Of a DNA stretch of 64,000 bases, positions 1 to 56,401 are shown piece after piece (the stretch's first letter is position 1; the number at the start of each line of letters is the position of its first letter). Made by a program: the position numbers and the translations under genes. Source of the DNA: Engraulis encrasicolus (Eukaryota > Chordata > Actinopteri > Clupeiformes > Engraulidae); assembly GCF_034702125.1 (NCBI RefSeq), contig NC_085869.1, forward strand, positions 49,247,197 to 49,311,196, read 5' to 3'. The notes beneath the pieces are model-generated. The model ran no database searches. It was not told where the DNA came from and saw nothing but the letters and a program-made list of their open reading frames with translations.

Positions 1-108
1 GCATGCATGCAATTATTATTCATTCTATTTGGACACATACATTATTATTGATTAAAAATAATGATTATTAATGTTATTTGTTTTTTCATTGTTTTACTCT
101 TCACCAAC

Positions 109-44909
<44,801 letters not shown>

Positions 44910-45280
44910 AATGATGCAGTATTAGAGGGTCTACACAGAAAGGCAGAAGTCAGTAACACTTTTCCAGAAGCGTTTAAAAAAAATAAAGATGAAGCTATCA
45001 ATGACATATTAATTACCGGTACTCATAGCGTAAGCTATTTCAGTGAGGAATTTTGTCAGTGATAAACATTACAACAGATACATCTAAAACTGTCTTGATG
45101 ACTGATCAATAAGCCATTTCTTTTCTTCAAATAAAAACAGATAATATAGGCAATATATCTCAAACATCATAAATACTAATCATACCTTTTCAGAGATGGG
45201 ATTTGATCTCTCAGCTACCTTGCAATAAGGAAGCTGCCCAATTTCCATCCACAAGTGCCAAAATCTGATATTCCACTTAC

Positions 45281-45640
45281 TGAGTTGCTGCAAACCTGAG
45301 ACAGAGACAGAGATGCGTCACAAATTGCTGCCACACTTTTCCGAAAAGCCTAAATTTCTAAGGCCTATCTGTAGGTAGAAATATTTTTTCTTATACAAAA
45401 AAATGTAGGTTATCAGGACTGTTCTATCATGCAGGCCTCACTCAGTTAGAAGTTTGACACCCAAGATTCCACCAAAGTGCTACGCCTCCTGGCTAAAGGA
45501 TCGCGACAGCTGTCCCGAAGCGCTCCAGCTATTCGTCATGTAAGCTAATGCTGCAGTCCTATTGGCTGGCTTTGTTTAGCTAGCAGCAGCAGCAAGCAAT
45601 GCCTTCTGAGGCTAGAGGTTAAATATAGGACTGCAAACTG
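45281..45640 (-). promoter_or_regulatory. neb: Candidate neb promoter and non-coding exon 1
   Basis: The coding start exon is preceded by a good 3' splice site, so an upstream untranslated exon is expected. A strong minus-strand donor (GTAAGTGG) sits at 45273-45280, so an untranslated exon may end at 45281. Upstream, 45619-45628 reads CTATATTTAA on the minus strand. This is a perfect match to the MEF2 consensus YTAWWWWTAR and also TATA-like. An E-box CAGCTG lies at 45507-45512. MEF2 and MyoD-type sites suit a muscle gene. The transcription start is not determinable from sequence alone, so the extent is an inference. Confidence 0.35.
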
Positions 45641-46639
45641 ACTAGCCTTTTTTAGCACCCGGCAAGACATTACAATTAAAAAATTGGTGCAACTTTCATT
45701 TGTTTTCTTGTGAAAACATAAAAAAGGGGGTAAAGACACAAAAGGGTCGGATGAAGGGGCCGAATCCTGCCCCCAGTGGCAAGTGAACAGGAGGTTGCCC
45801 GGTGGCAGGACGTCTGATCTGACTCCTGTCAAGGAACTCCAGGACTTGAGGTCACTATTAACTGGAAGTGCTGCTTCTCTGTGTTATAAGGCTTCCCCAA
45901 AGCCGTTCACACCAAGACGTCAGAGAACAAGACCAAGCCTTAATCCACTTCATCCATTGGTCCAGTTAGTGGGCAAGAAGGAAAAAAAACAATCCAAGGC
46001 AGAGGCCATGCAAAGTGGCAGAGATGGCCAGCTCGCAATTAAAGCCGCTTTGATTCATTTTTTTCTCTCTCTCAGTCGTGATGTGCTTACCAGTTACTTA
46101 AAAGTTTCAACGATTCCCCAGCCTCCAGAGCTTCCCCGACTCTTCCCTCCTGAGAAACTCGGGGCCGACAGCTCACAGCTGAAGCAGAGACCTGGTTATC
46201 ATGTGCCTCCCGCAGCCAATCACGGCCCGCCGTTCTCAGGTTTCAAAAGCTAAATTTACCTAAGTGATCCCGACAGAAAAGAGCACCTGTTCAACAAATC
46301 TGTTATGATTCGACTATGATGAGGAGAGGCCCTGAGAAAAGTAAATAAATGGGTTGACATAGGGGTGGTTGTGTTGATGCGCACTGCAGGTAGGTGGTAG
46401 ATGGTAGGCGATGAGCTGTCTTAGAGGCAGAGTCATCGTGAACTGGCAACCTGCTGCTGAATTTGGAATGGTTGGACTTTGGCCATGATCAAGACAGACA
46501 CATGGAGGGAAGGCCAGAGCCTTTGAGGTCATCCTTTGTTGAGACCCCGGTCCAGTCAATAACGGCTTTCCCTCTGCTGAAAAACCAGGTCAAAACTAAG
46601 GGGAACCAACCACAGACCTCATCCAGGACCCTGTGAATC

Positions 46640-46800
46640 TTTGGTCTTTTTCGACTTTATTTGATAGGACAGTGTGAGAGGTCGACAGGAAGCGAATTGG
46701 GAGATAGACGGGGAGGGGTCGGCAAAGGACCTGGGCTGGGAATCGAAACCGGGTCAGGCGCATGGCAGGCGAGTGCCCCACCGGTTGGCCACGGCAGGGC
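46640..46800. repeat. SINE-like dispersed repeat
   Basis: GACAGTGTGAGAGG...GACAGGAAG...GACGGGGAGGGG...GGGAATCGAAACCGGG. Diverged relatives at 58010-58110, 61020-61150 and 16520-16575 have the same order of motifs. Confidence 0.5.
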
Positions 46801-47284
46801 CAGGACCCTGTGTATTCAATGGCAGTTTCAGCAAAACATGACAAGATTTCCAATCACAGATCCTTTCTATTATTCTTTCATTGACACAACTCCAAACAAA
46901 ATATTGGCTACGTATCTAGCATAGATCAATGAGGTCATTTTCAAAACTCAGTAGTGTTTGGCTCTGACGACTGCCCGCGCTTGTTTATGCTCATAGTCAT
47001 ACTGATGACCAAGGTCTTGCTCATACCAGAAAAATTATAAGCCAAGGTGCTAACCTTGGTGAACGACCTTAATGTGTTCAAACAGTCGACAGCTGTTTTA
47101 GCACCGCCGCCACCGCCTCACTCCCTGGTGTGTGTGTCTCATTATGATAACGTGTGGGCGCGTACAGTATCAAAACTATTCCGGGTGATTCAAAAATACT
47201 GCAGCAAGGGCCTATTTTTATGTGCAATGAAACCCCAGGGATGAGGCCTTGATCACCCGATCAACTTCCAGAAGCCACTTCACA

Positions 47285-47530
47285 CTGTAAAAAAACTTAA
47301 AGAACCCTCAGTTGGTTTTTGGTTCTCTGAAGAACCTAAAAGTTCTTAAAAGAACCCCAAGGTTTGTCACACCCTTAGGAGTTATTTTACAGTGGCAACC
47401 GAAGGGTTCCTCAAAGAACCTTTAGCAGTTCTTGAGTTTGCCACTGGGGAGGAACCTTTTAGAATACCTTAAAGTTCTCCTAAGCACCTATAAGTTCATC
47501 ATAGAACCTTTAGGGGTTCCATAAGAATTG
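47285..47530. repeat. AGAACC/GGTTCT repeat cluster
   Basis: More than ten copies of AAGAACC or GGTTCTT-like words in both orientations, able to form hairpins. This is a known kind of fish dispersed repeat. Confidence 0.55.
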
Positions 47531-47684
47531 CAACTTTTGATTATTCAATTAACCTTTTATTTTTTTCTGTGCACTTTCTCTGTTCAGCATGGAAGATTAT
47601 TTTTAAAGCCAGTTCAAAGTTCAGCTACTGTTGTGCCGAGGTGATAGCACTGGCGTTTTTCTTCATTATACCTTTCTCCGGTGC

Positions 47685-47687
<3 letters not shown>

Positions 47688-47719
<32 letters not shown>
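47688..47719. repeat. (CA)n microsatellite, then C/T-rich tract to about 48130
   Basis: 32 bp of CA. From about 47880 to 48130 the plus strand is a long pyrimidine-rich tract (CCTCCTCC, CTCTCC words). No gene seen. Confidence 0.8.
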
Positions 47720-47721
<2 letters not shown>

Positions 47722-49289
47722 CACCCCCACCCCGCCTCTCTCTCTCTCTTTCTCTGAAGCCTCTTCCTTCCCAGCCGGGTGTCTGGCATGTTTCTGCACT
47801 GCCACCAAGTAGCTTTACTTTACCACAGATGCCTGATTGATGGGTACAGCTGCAAGGGTCTCTCTGGCAGGGACCTGGAGCAGAGCATCCCCCTCTAGTA
47901 CCCGCAATCCCCCCTCCTCCTACCCCACCATGCCTCCCATTCCCAACCTCTGCTCTCCCCTCTGAACCCCTACTCTCACACCTCCTCCTCCCTGCCCCCT
48001 CCTCATCCTGCTCCTCTCCTCTGGCTCTCCCCTGGCACTTAACCACACACATGCCTATGTTCTTAACCCCCACACTCGCACCTCTTCCTTACCCCTCTCC
48101 CTCCTCCTCCTCCTGCTTCTCTCCTCTCTCTGCGTCCAAGAAAGCCATGATATCAGCCCTCTGAAGCCAAGATCGAGATGGATGCGAACAATGCTCTCAG
48201 TCAAACTCCACGTATAATATCTAATCTGAATTCTTTGTTGCTGGATGATATGAAGTGATATTCCTTTGGGAATGCCAGCCAAACGTGCTACTTCAACTGA
48301 GCTTAGAAAATATACATACAAACATACAACATTCAGTTGAGGGCTGTCTGTACTACTAGTGTACATATGGCATTCAAGTAATTAGGAACTGCATATACAC
48401 GCAGCTCTAAAAAACAATGAGAACAGTTTACATAGTTAGAACAGTTCAAATAACTTAGAGCTGCCTACAATTTCTATAGGAATTATGAGCTTTGGATAAA
48501 GGTTGCACTCGACCATGCAGAAGTAAATGACACTGGAGAGCCAGAGGTCGGGGCAGCATGAAAACAAGCTCATGGATGCTTAGTCACTGGAAAACATGAC
48601 CCACCGCAGAGAGGGGACAGGTGGATGCGCACAGAATACAGTCCATGCTTACGTCAGAAAACAGAGCTCCCCATCACTGAGGTAATCAGGCTAAATGAAG
48701 TGATGGCATTAATAAAAATGATTGATGGTATAGTCAACAAGTGTTGAGAACATCATAGTTCATGGTGCGACACTAAGCGATGATAAAGAAATTGTATTTA
48801 TAGTAACTTAAGTATTTAGCATCATGTAGCCTAGGCTAATAGTTTGCAGCAGTGGAGGAGAGGAGTGTTGTTGACCTTGGAAAAGGAAATATACTGTATG
48901 TATGATACAATAACTCATTGGAGGTTAGTATTACATTACAGAATTATGTCTGCTAGGGTTTGGTAGGCCTACATTTACAAGTCTAAATTGGGCAGAGTTG
49001 GTTTTGCTGGCATGGGACTTGAGGTGGTTGAAGACATGATCTCCAGAATTCCGTGCTCCTGGACACGGATGTTAAGGACACGAAATCTGCGTCCAGGAGC
49101 ACGGATTTTGCCAAAATTGTTTTCCGTGACGGACACACAGAATGGACTAGCTCCGAAACGTCTGTTTCTCCAGTTAACCTTAGACGAACTGTTGTTTAAT
49201 TTCGGCCTCAATACACTTTCACACAAGTCTTGTGTGCGCATTTGTGATGTAATGGGTAAAATGTCTTCTGTCATGCTGTATTGTTCATT

Positions 49290-50700
49290 TTATTGATCAA
49301 AACCATTTGGAGAAATTAATCCATGCTTTTATTACCTGTAGAGTTGACTATTGCAATAGCCTACGTATAGGTCTTCCCTAAAAGTCAGTAAGGCAGGTGC
49401 AACTAATCCAAAATGCAGCAGCTAGAATCCTAACTAGGCTACAACAAAGAAAAGACACCGCATCACTCCAGTACTTAGGTCATTACACTGGCAACCAGTG
49501 AGATTTAGAATTGAGTTGAAAACTCTTCTGATAGTTTATAAGTCACTAAATGGCTTAGGCCCTACATATATTGTGGATATGCCAGAGCCTTATAATGCTA
49601 ATAGATGTCTTAGATCTTCAGAGTCTCCTCTAGAGGAGACTGGGGTAAGATGAGCCACTTTTTACATTTTTCGTCACAGCTAAGCGATGAAGGCGTATTT
49701 GGTTAAAATTTTCACATCATACCAAATTTCAAAGTGTCCTGATACTATTAGAGCAAAAACTAATTGATAAACTGTCATGGTTAAAATGATATTGCCTTTT
49801 AAAAATATTTTTTCAGGTGGCTCATCTTACCCCGTGAGCCACTGCTTGTGGTAAAGTGAGCCCAGGCAAAAAATCTCAGCTAAACAACTTTTATTTATTA
49901 TAACAAATGTAACTAATGAATCTATGAAATAAAATAACTAATGCAACAGAACTATGCCAAAAAATACATATTGTGGGCCCTTACAGCTTTGTTTGAATAC
50001 AATGGCGAACAATGCAGAGTGCAATGTAGAAACAAAGTTAATATTATTGTTTGAATTGGCTGAAACATGCATAAAGTCATTAATCTCAACTCACCTGGGT
50101 TGATATGAAAGAAATTATCTGGTTATGCTGAAATATCATAACATGGTGTTCAACCATTATGCATCCCATTAGGATAAGCGGCTCATCTTACCCCATCTCG
50201 AAAGGCTCACCTTACCCCGATGCCAAAATTATGTAAATAAATGCTCATAAAATTATCATAAAAGTGCAAAAAGACTTAAAATATCACTCATATAGTAGCT
50301 TATTACGTAACATTTCAGACATGATGAGACCAGAAATTGTTCTATTTTTGTTTTCTCTATGGAATGGAATTCACTTAAAGAGCAAAAAAACACATTTTCA
50401 CAAATATCTCTCCTGCCAAATTTGGCACATGCTTCACTTTCTCACAGGTGTTAGAAAAGGATTTCCACCACCTTAGAATGTGGTGACATGTTAAAATGTA
50501 TTCACCTTTTTCGAGAAAAAGGGGGTGGCTCACCTTACCCCAGTCTCCCCTACTGGTTGTACTTGGGGTCAAATCCAGACCGGGTGAAATGGCATTTAGT
50601 CATCTACATGCTGCCAAATGCTGGAACCAGCTTTCAGTTAAAATTAGAACTGCTCCAGCAGTATCTTGTTATAAAAATACATACATTTTTACAGAAAGTT
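49290..50700 (+). mobile_element. L2-like LINE 3' fragment, split in two
   Basis: 49320-49632 and 50551-50700 carry decayed plus-strand peptides typical of the L2 reverse transcriptase C-terminal region (RVDYCNSL, QNAAARIL, and after the gap PNAGTSFQLKL). A TIR element interrupts it. Frames are broken, so it is a dead copy. Confidence 0.6.
49634..50550. mobile_element. TIR DNA element inserted in the LINE fragment
   Basis: Left end GAGGAGACTGGGGTAAGATG, right end inverted GGGGAGACTGGGGTAAGGTG, each followed by GAGCCAC. Shorter internal copies of the same motif (near 49818-49862 and 50180-50220) repeat it. 917 bp with no intact reading frame. Confidence 0.7.
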
Positions 50701-50791
50701 ATTGCCACAGTATAGATGAGTGGTTCTCAATCTTTTTTTTTTAACAAACACCCCCTTGACCCCATCTCAACCCTGTCAATGCCATCCTTAG

Positions 50792-51095
50792 GGCTGGGCG
50801 GTTCTGTAAAACAATGTGTAGGCCTATCACGGTTTTCTTGATGAAAATGAATATCACGGTTCTCTGCACAGTTTTTTTTTCATAAGTGGCGATTTTCCCC
50901 TGCATCTCAATGTTTCTGAAGAAAAGGTTGAAATTAAATTTAAAAATGAGATCAAATCCTTCATTTTAATTAATCTCCATTCCTATTTTAATCACTTTTT
51001 TGGAAAATAAAGCTTTGTAAAAAACCTTCTCATCAATAAGTGAACCTTGTGTTGATGAAAACCGTTTTTTTTTAACGGTATACCGCCCAGCCCTA
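50792..51095. mobile_element. hAT-like MITE, perfect 8-bp target duplication
   Basis: Ends GGCTGGGCGGT and inverted TAGGGCTGGGCGGT. The direct repeat ATCCTTAG occurs at 50784-50791 and 51096-51103. 304 bp. The flanks look like an older hAT-type repeat (GTGGTTCTCAATC at ~50720) that it split. Confidence 0.8.
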
Positions 51096-51177
51096 ATCCT
51101 TAGTGTTAAAAAATAAAATATTCAAATGCCCCCATTAGCAACTTAGCACCCCAACTCTCCGCTGCCTCCTCAACGCC

Positions 51178-51180
<3 letters not shown>

Positions 51181-51268
<88 letters not shown>
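51181..51268. repeat. (GT)n microsatellite
   Basis: About 88 bp of GT in the intergenic region. Confidence 0.9.
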
Positions 51269-51271
<3 letters not shown>

Positions 51272-51965
51272 ACTTTAGATAAACACAGGTCTGGTAGCAG
51301 AAGAAACCCTGAGTCTGAACATTTTGAAAAAAGAATGAAAACCAAATGACTATATTTCATTCTTGCAGACAAACTCTATCAAGTCTGAAATACCGTCAGT
51401 CCTGTAAACATAACTTATCTGTTCAGACCAGTGTTGCACAAAACAAGTTTAGTCACTGGGTTATCGCAGATGTGGTAAATCTACCAATAGTATATCCCTA
51501 TGATTTGCTTAACTGGGATAATGGAACCTTTTACTAGGGGGTTACTACTTCAAGTTCACTTAGCCAATCTGGTTACTAGACCACATACCTTTATACCCAT
51601 GGCTTACCTAACTGCTGGCTCGTATTTCCTCAGGAATATCAAGTGTTCACTGTGACCAGGCAACTCACACTGCCCCATAGATCCAATGCACTGCCCCCTA
51701 GAGGAGTGAAGGTGAGTCAAACTTTGCAGTCTGATCAACCAGTAAGCACTACTTGGTTTTTACATTTTACATAAATAGTGATAATTTTAAAATAATAATA
51801 ATAACTACTAGTAATAACTACTGATAGCTAAATCAATTTGAAAAATGTAGGTGTTGAACACCACACGTTTATTGCAGGACTGATATGTTGATTTTTTTTT
51901 TTTTTTAACTATCGTAAGATTAGTTTATTTGAACAAGAAATTAACACTCTACTTTCACTAACTCA

Positions 51966-52106
51966 AAACACACACACACACACACACACACTGACTCAAA
52001 AAGCACACACACACACACACACACACTCACACACACATTACAGTCACTCAAAAAGCACACACACACACAGAACTAACTCAAAAGCACACACGCACACACA
52101 CACATA
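51966..52106. repeat. Minisatellite of (CA)n plus CTCAAAAAG
   Basis: Four to five units of ACTCAAAA(AG) followed by CA runs of different length. Confidence 0.8.
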
Positions 52107-52445
52107 AGTTGCTGCTGCTTCATGAAGCTTCGTGATGCTGCTGCTTTACTTGAATGACTGTACTGGAAACTAGCTACCAACTAGTTGTAAATATTGCACA
52201 TTACAATTGCTTACTTTATATTTATTATTATTTCACAATGCTACGATCACCATGTCAGAATCGTCACAATAACTGCACCATAACTGGAAATGCACAACAA
52301 TACCTCTTTTTAATATGTGTGTCTACTGTTGCCCAGTCTGCACTTTATATACTTACTTACTGCCCATTTTGCTTCCTGGCAAGTAGGGCAGCAAAACAAA
52401 GGTTCTCCACTCTGGTCTGTTCTGTGCTTTTTTCTGCACTTTATA

Positions 52446-54661
52446 CAGTGAGTCCAATATGTATTTGATCCCTTGCTGATTTTGCCGGTTTGCCCACTTA
52501 TAAAGACATGATCAGTCTATAAATTTATGATAATATGTATTCAAACATGAAGAGACAAAATATCAAAAAGAAATTCCAGAAAATAGCTTCAAATAATATA
52601 TTTTAATTTATTTGTATTTAATTTAGGCAAATAAGTATTTGACCCCTCTAGCTAAAGAAGATAAAGTGCTTTGTGGCAAAGCCCTAGTTGTCTAGCACTG
52701 AGGCCAGATGCTTATTTTAGGTGATGACAATGTTTGTGCATATAGTAGAAAAGATTTTTGGCCATTTTTCTTTGCAGAGTATCTCTAAAACATTAATAGT
52801 TTGTGGCTGTAGCTTGGCAAATGGGAGGTTCAGTTCCCTCCATAGAATTACTATAGGGAGACTGTCTAGGCCACTTCACTACTTTAATATGCTTCTTATT
52901 GAGCCACTCCTTCGTTGCTTTGACTGTATGTTGTGTATTATTGTCATGTTGGTAGATCCAAAAATGGCCCACCTTCAGTGTAGTGGAGGAGGGAAGGACG
53001 TTTGCACTCAGGATTGCACATCACATGTCTCCCTCCATCCATTCGTTGATGATGTGAAGTTGTCCTGTGCCTTGGCCAGACAAACACCCTCAAACCATAA
53101 TGATACCACTTTCATGCATGATGGTGAGGAGGGTGTTCTTGGGATCATAGACATTGAATTGTGTTAATGCCAAACAGCTTGATTTGGTTTCATCTGACTA
53201 CAGTACCTCCTTATCATATTCTAAACCAGTCTGACCTCAGGTGGGACTGCATAAGTTCCTTCTGAAGTAGAGGTACCATGTGTGCACTACAGGATTTTAA
53301 ACCTCTGTGGCATTAAGTGCTACCAGTAGTTTTCTCAGTGATTTTGGTCCCAGTAGCTTTGATATCATTGCCTAGTTCATCCGTACAGGTCTAGGGTGCT
53401 TTCTTTCTGTTCTCATGATTATCAAATCCCTACAAAAGGTCAAATCTTGTATAAAACCCCAGACAGGCTGATGGATAGTCATTTTGTATTCCTCACATTT
53501 TGGAAGAAATGCATCAACAGTTGGGTCATTAATACCCAGTCTCTTTCTTCTGGCTTTGCAGCCCATTTAATCTTTGTTCAGGTTTAAAATCTTGTCCCTG
53601 ATGTCATTTGACCGCTCTTTGGTCTTTCCCATGCTGGTGAGGTTGGAGTGTGACTGATTCACTCATACTATGGACTGATTCTGCTGATTCAATGTGTCTT
53701 TTATGCATGTTAGTATGTACAGGCACAGTGGGTTTACATACAGTGTTGAATCTCGCCCTCCAACCCGTGCCAGCAGTTCACCTAGGGAGCGCTGTCGAGA
53801 CAGCAGAGCTCATAAGGCTGGCGCTAATAACTTGACATTGTGCTCGCTGTCGGCTGAAACTTGACAATATTACTGTAAGTTCTGAGAAACAAATGTGGAG
53901 TTCAATGACATGTACAATAACCTGTGAGTTATGTCCTTCTGATTTCCTACAGCTTTGGCATTTATGAGTCAGGCTCCGCTAGCATCTTGCTATTAAAATT
54001 GCTTTACGGCCGTCGTGATCACAGCAATGCAGCCGGCCGACCAATCCAAACGCAGTGTGTGAAGCCACTCGTGACGTCATATTGACAATAAAGTCGTATT
54101 TTACAAAGATCCAGCGAGGTTAAACATTCAAACTAAGTGCTGTTTGAGACAATACTCTATCCTGCTTTTTGGAAAAATAAATTGAAACGATGATACCAAT
54201 TCTCTCCCAAAGCAATGGCAGCATCGTGGTTGAGCTCCATGGGACCCCATTCATTTCAACAGCCTCTGCGCTCCTTGGCGCTCCTCTGCGCTGTCTGGAT
54301 GGCGCCACTTAGTGGACAGTACCACCCGGAAAAAGTCGCGAGATTACTCTCTCGTACTACCCATAAACACTCTCTGGTACAGGTGTCTTTAATTCAGATG
54401 ACAAGTTGATCGGAAGTGCCCATCTGGTCTGTGGGCCCGGAACTGTTATCAGTTGGCAGGGGATCAAATACTTATTTTGCTCGATGAAATGGAAATAAAT
54501 TAATATATATTCTCTTAAGTTAATTTCTGGATTTTCTTTTTGATATTCTGTCTCTCCACATTAGAATACATATTATCATAACATTTATTGACTGATCATG
54601 TCTTTGTTAGTAGGCAAACCAACAAAATCAGAAAGGGATCAAATACATATTGGACTCACTG
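52446..54661. mobile_element. Tc1/mariner-like transposon
   Basis: Terminal inverted repeats of about 140 bp start CAGTGAGTCCAATATG at both ends, flanked by the TA dinucleotide (52444-52445, 54662-54663), which is the target of Tc1 elements. The interior at 52680-53660 is a decayed minus-strand transposase region with many stops. 53700-54385 looks like extra DNA inserted in it. The copy is non-autonomous. Confidence 0.8.
53700..54385. mobile_element. Probable insertion inside the Tc1-like element
   Basis: The Tc1-type sequence leaves off near TGTGTCTTTTATGC and resumes near CAGGTGTCTTTAATTC. The ~690 bp between have higher GC and CpG, motifs such as AGCGCTGTCGAGACAGC and GCGCCACTTAGTGGAC, and no Tc1-like content. 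Boundaries are approximate and the family is unknown. Confidence 0.45.
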
Positions 54662-55272
54662 TATGTCTGTAAGGTATTGCATAGGTACTCTAGGTGTAAT
54701 GTATGTGTACTGTCTATGTCTAATTGTCTATGTCCACACCTAAAATCTATGTCTATGTCTGCATGGGAAAGTAAGAAATGTAATTTCAATTCTTTGTGTG
54801 ACCAGTGCATGTAAAGAAATTGACAATAAAAACGAATTGACTTGACCTGGCGTCCGTTTCTCGAAAGCGTCTTTGCTATCGTCGTTAGCAAAGTCCTTCG
54901 TAAGAACGACTCAACTCTCTTGACAGCGACGCTCACCACTAAATCCAACGGAACGGTAAGACGGTCTTAAGACGGGGGGGGGGCGCAGATAGAATAGACT
55001 TTTTCTTTGAAAAAAAACAGGGAAAAAGCCAGATAATAGAAAACATAACCCCATAAATTAGTAACAGTACTCACTTATAATGCCAATTATTTACTTTGAA
55101 TTTAGCATTTACAATAGTCTTGAAAATATTCTTACGCGCAAAAGGAGGTCCCAGCAGAAAAAGTTTGGTAACTACTAACCACTGGTGTAAAGTATCTCAG
55201 TGTGTGAACCAACCTTTAGGCAACAAATCAATAATCCACTGCAACAAAGGCAACAAGGACAGATAAAAACAC

Positions 55273-55278
55273 TTTATT
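55273..55278 (-). terminator. Polyadenylation signal AATAAA, candidate for arl5a
   Basis: AATAAA on the minus strand (in GAAATAAAGTG), about 1.08 kb past the arl5a stop. It is placed as expected for a poly(A) signal; use is not proven. Confidence 0.45.
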
Positions 55279-55508
55279 TCACCATATTTTACATGAGCAG
55301 AGAGAGAGAGGTAAGGAGTTTGTTTGTTTGTAACTCCTCGTTACTCTGAGCTTGTCTCCTCAGCCCCCTTAATTCCAAAGGGCTGTGATGCAGGCACAAG
55401 GTTAATGCAAATACTGGACTGTACACACAGGGCAACACAATCTCCAGCTAGCTGGCAGTACTGCAAGGCCACTCCAGACAGGCATGGGAACTCACACAAG
55501 TGGAGCAT

Positions 55509-55801
55509 TCAGGCCGACTGAGAACCGTGCCGGTGCCCGTTCCCGCACCTGATCGCGAACCGACCGGCGTGTTCACGCCGCAGATCTTAGCGTTCGCAAT
55601 CCTTAAAGTTTGTTCGTAATGTGAACCGAAAAATACTTGGTTTTCCTCCTCGAACCATGACGACAACGTGGGCATCAGCAGGTTCATCTGGGTAACACAG
55701 TCACGTGTGGAAAAAGTTCAGAACCCGGTATGAACAGGTGGTAAGCACTTTAGTGCCGAACGTAAGTGGTGCGGGCACCGGCACCGTTCGGGCCGGCCTG
55801 A
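55509..55801. mobile_element. GC-rich TIR MITE in the arl5a 3' UTR region
   Basis: Ends TCAGGCCGACTGAGAACC and inverted TCAGGCCGGCCCGAAC, both leading into GTGCCGGTGCCCG. 293 bp. No clear target duplication. Confidence 0.65.
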
Positions 55802-56352
55802 AAACAGTAAAGGAGTTCGTAATTCTTCTCCACAGCTCTCCTCTGCAACTACTGATAGATCCGCATTCTCTCTGTTTCCGTTTCTTTTTTTCTCATTTCT
55901 TTTCATTTCATTTCCCTCCTTTCTTTCTTTACAAATGGATAAACCGTGCAGGCAGGAAAAACAAAAACCAAATAAAATCAAGAGCAAATGCAAAACAAAA
56001 ACAAAACAAAATCACAGAATGAAACACTGGTTTCGGGTTTTCTGGGTTGATGTGAAATCACTGATCCTGAAAGTCTGAGGAAGGAGGAAGGGGATTTTTT
56101 TTTTTTTTTGCTTTTCTTTCTTCTTTTCCTTTTTGTGTGTTGTGTTGTGGTTCTGGTTTTGTTCATAGTTCTTTGAGCAGTGATCTGTAAATAAATAAAA
56201 CCAAGAGTCCCGGTGACGCTATCGGGTCACCTTCACAGTGAGCTGAGCAGCATCCGGACCTCCCCCATCGCATCTCATGACGTCGCATCACATCCCGCCT
56301 GCCACGTCAGGAGAGTGAACCCGCCCGTCGCATGCTAGTCAGAGGTCAGGGG

Positions 56353-56401
56353 TCATCTCACGCGCAGCCGTGACATCATCCACTCCAGGCCCTGGCACAA
56401 C
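56353..56401 (-). CDS. arl5a: arl5a last coding exon and stop
   Basis: 49 coding nt after a CTACAG acceptor. It completes Gly and encodes [15 protein letters not shown], then TGA at 56355-56353. The length and ending agree with vertebrate ARL5A. Confidence 0.94.

Larger units (their letters stand above)
45641..49290. other. Intergenic region, left part
   Basis: Apart from the SINE-like repeat (46640), the AGAACC cluster (47285), a CA tract and pyrimidine-rich DNA, nothing gene-like was recognised. Open frames here show no family signature. Confidence 0.55.
55255..56352 (-). other. arl5a: arl5a 3' UTR (inferred)
   Basis: Non-coding sequence after the stop with no competing gene. The first clear AATAAA on the minus strand that I noticed is at 55273-55278, so a 3' UTR of about 1.1 kb is likely. 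It would include a GC-rich TIR element (55509-55801) and a T/A-rich tract near 56097-56109. Confidence 0.5.

Noticed and set aside
45783..46253. Plus-strand open frame of 156 codons in intergenic DNA
   Set aside because: No recognisable family, low-complexity composition and no splice or promoter context.
47666..48073. Minus-strand open frame rich in Gly, Arg and Cys-Val runs
   Set aside because: It is a translation of a CA microsatellite and a pyrimidine tract.
52721..53167. Plus-strand open frame inside the Tc1-like element
   Set aside because: It is antisense to the decayed transposase region; not a gene.
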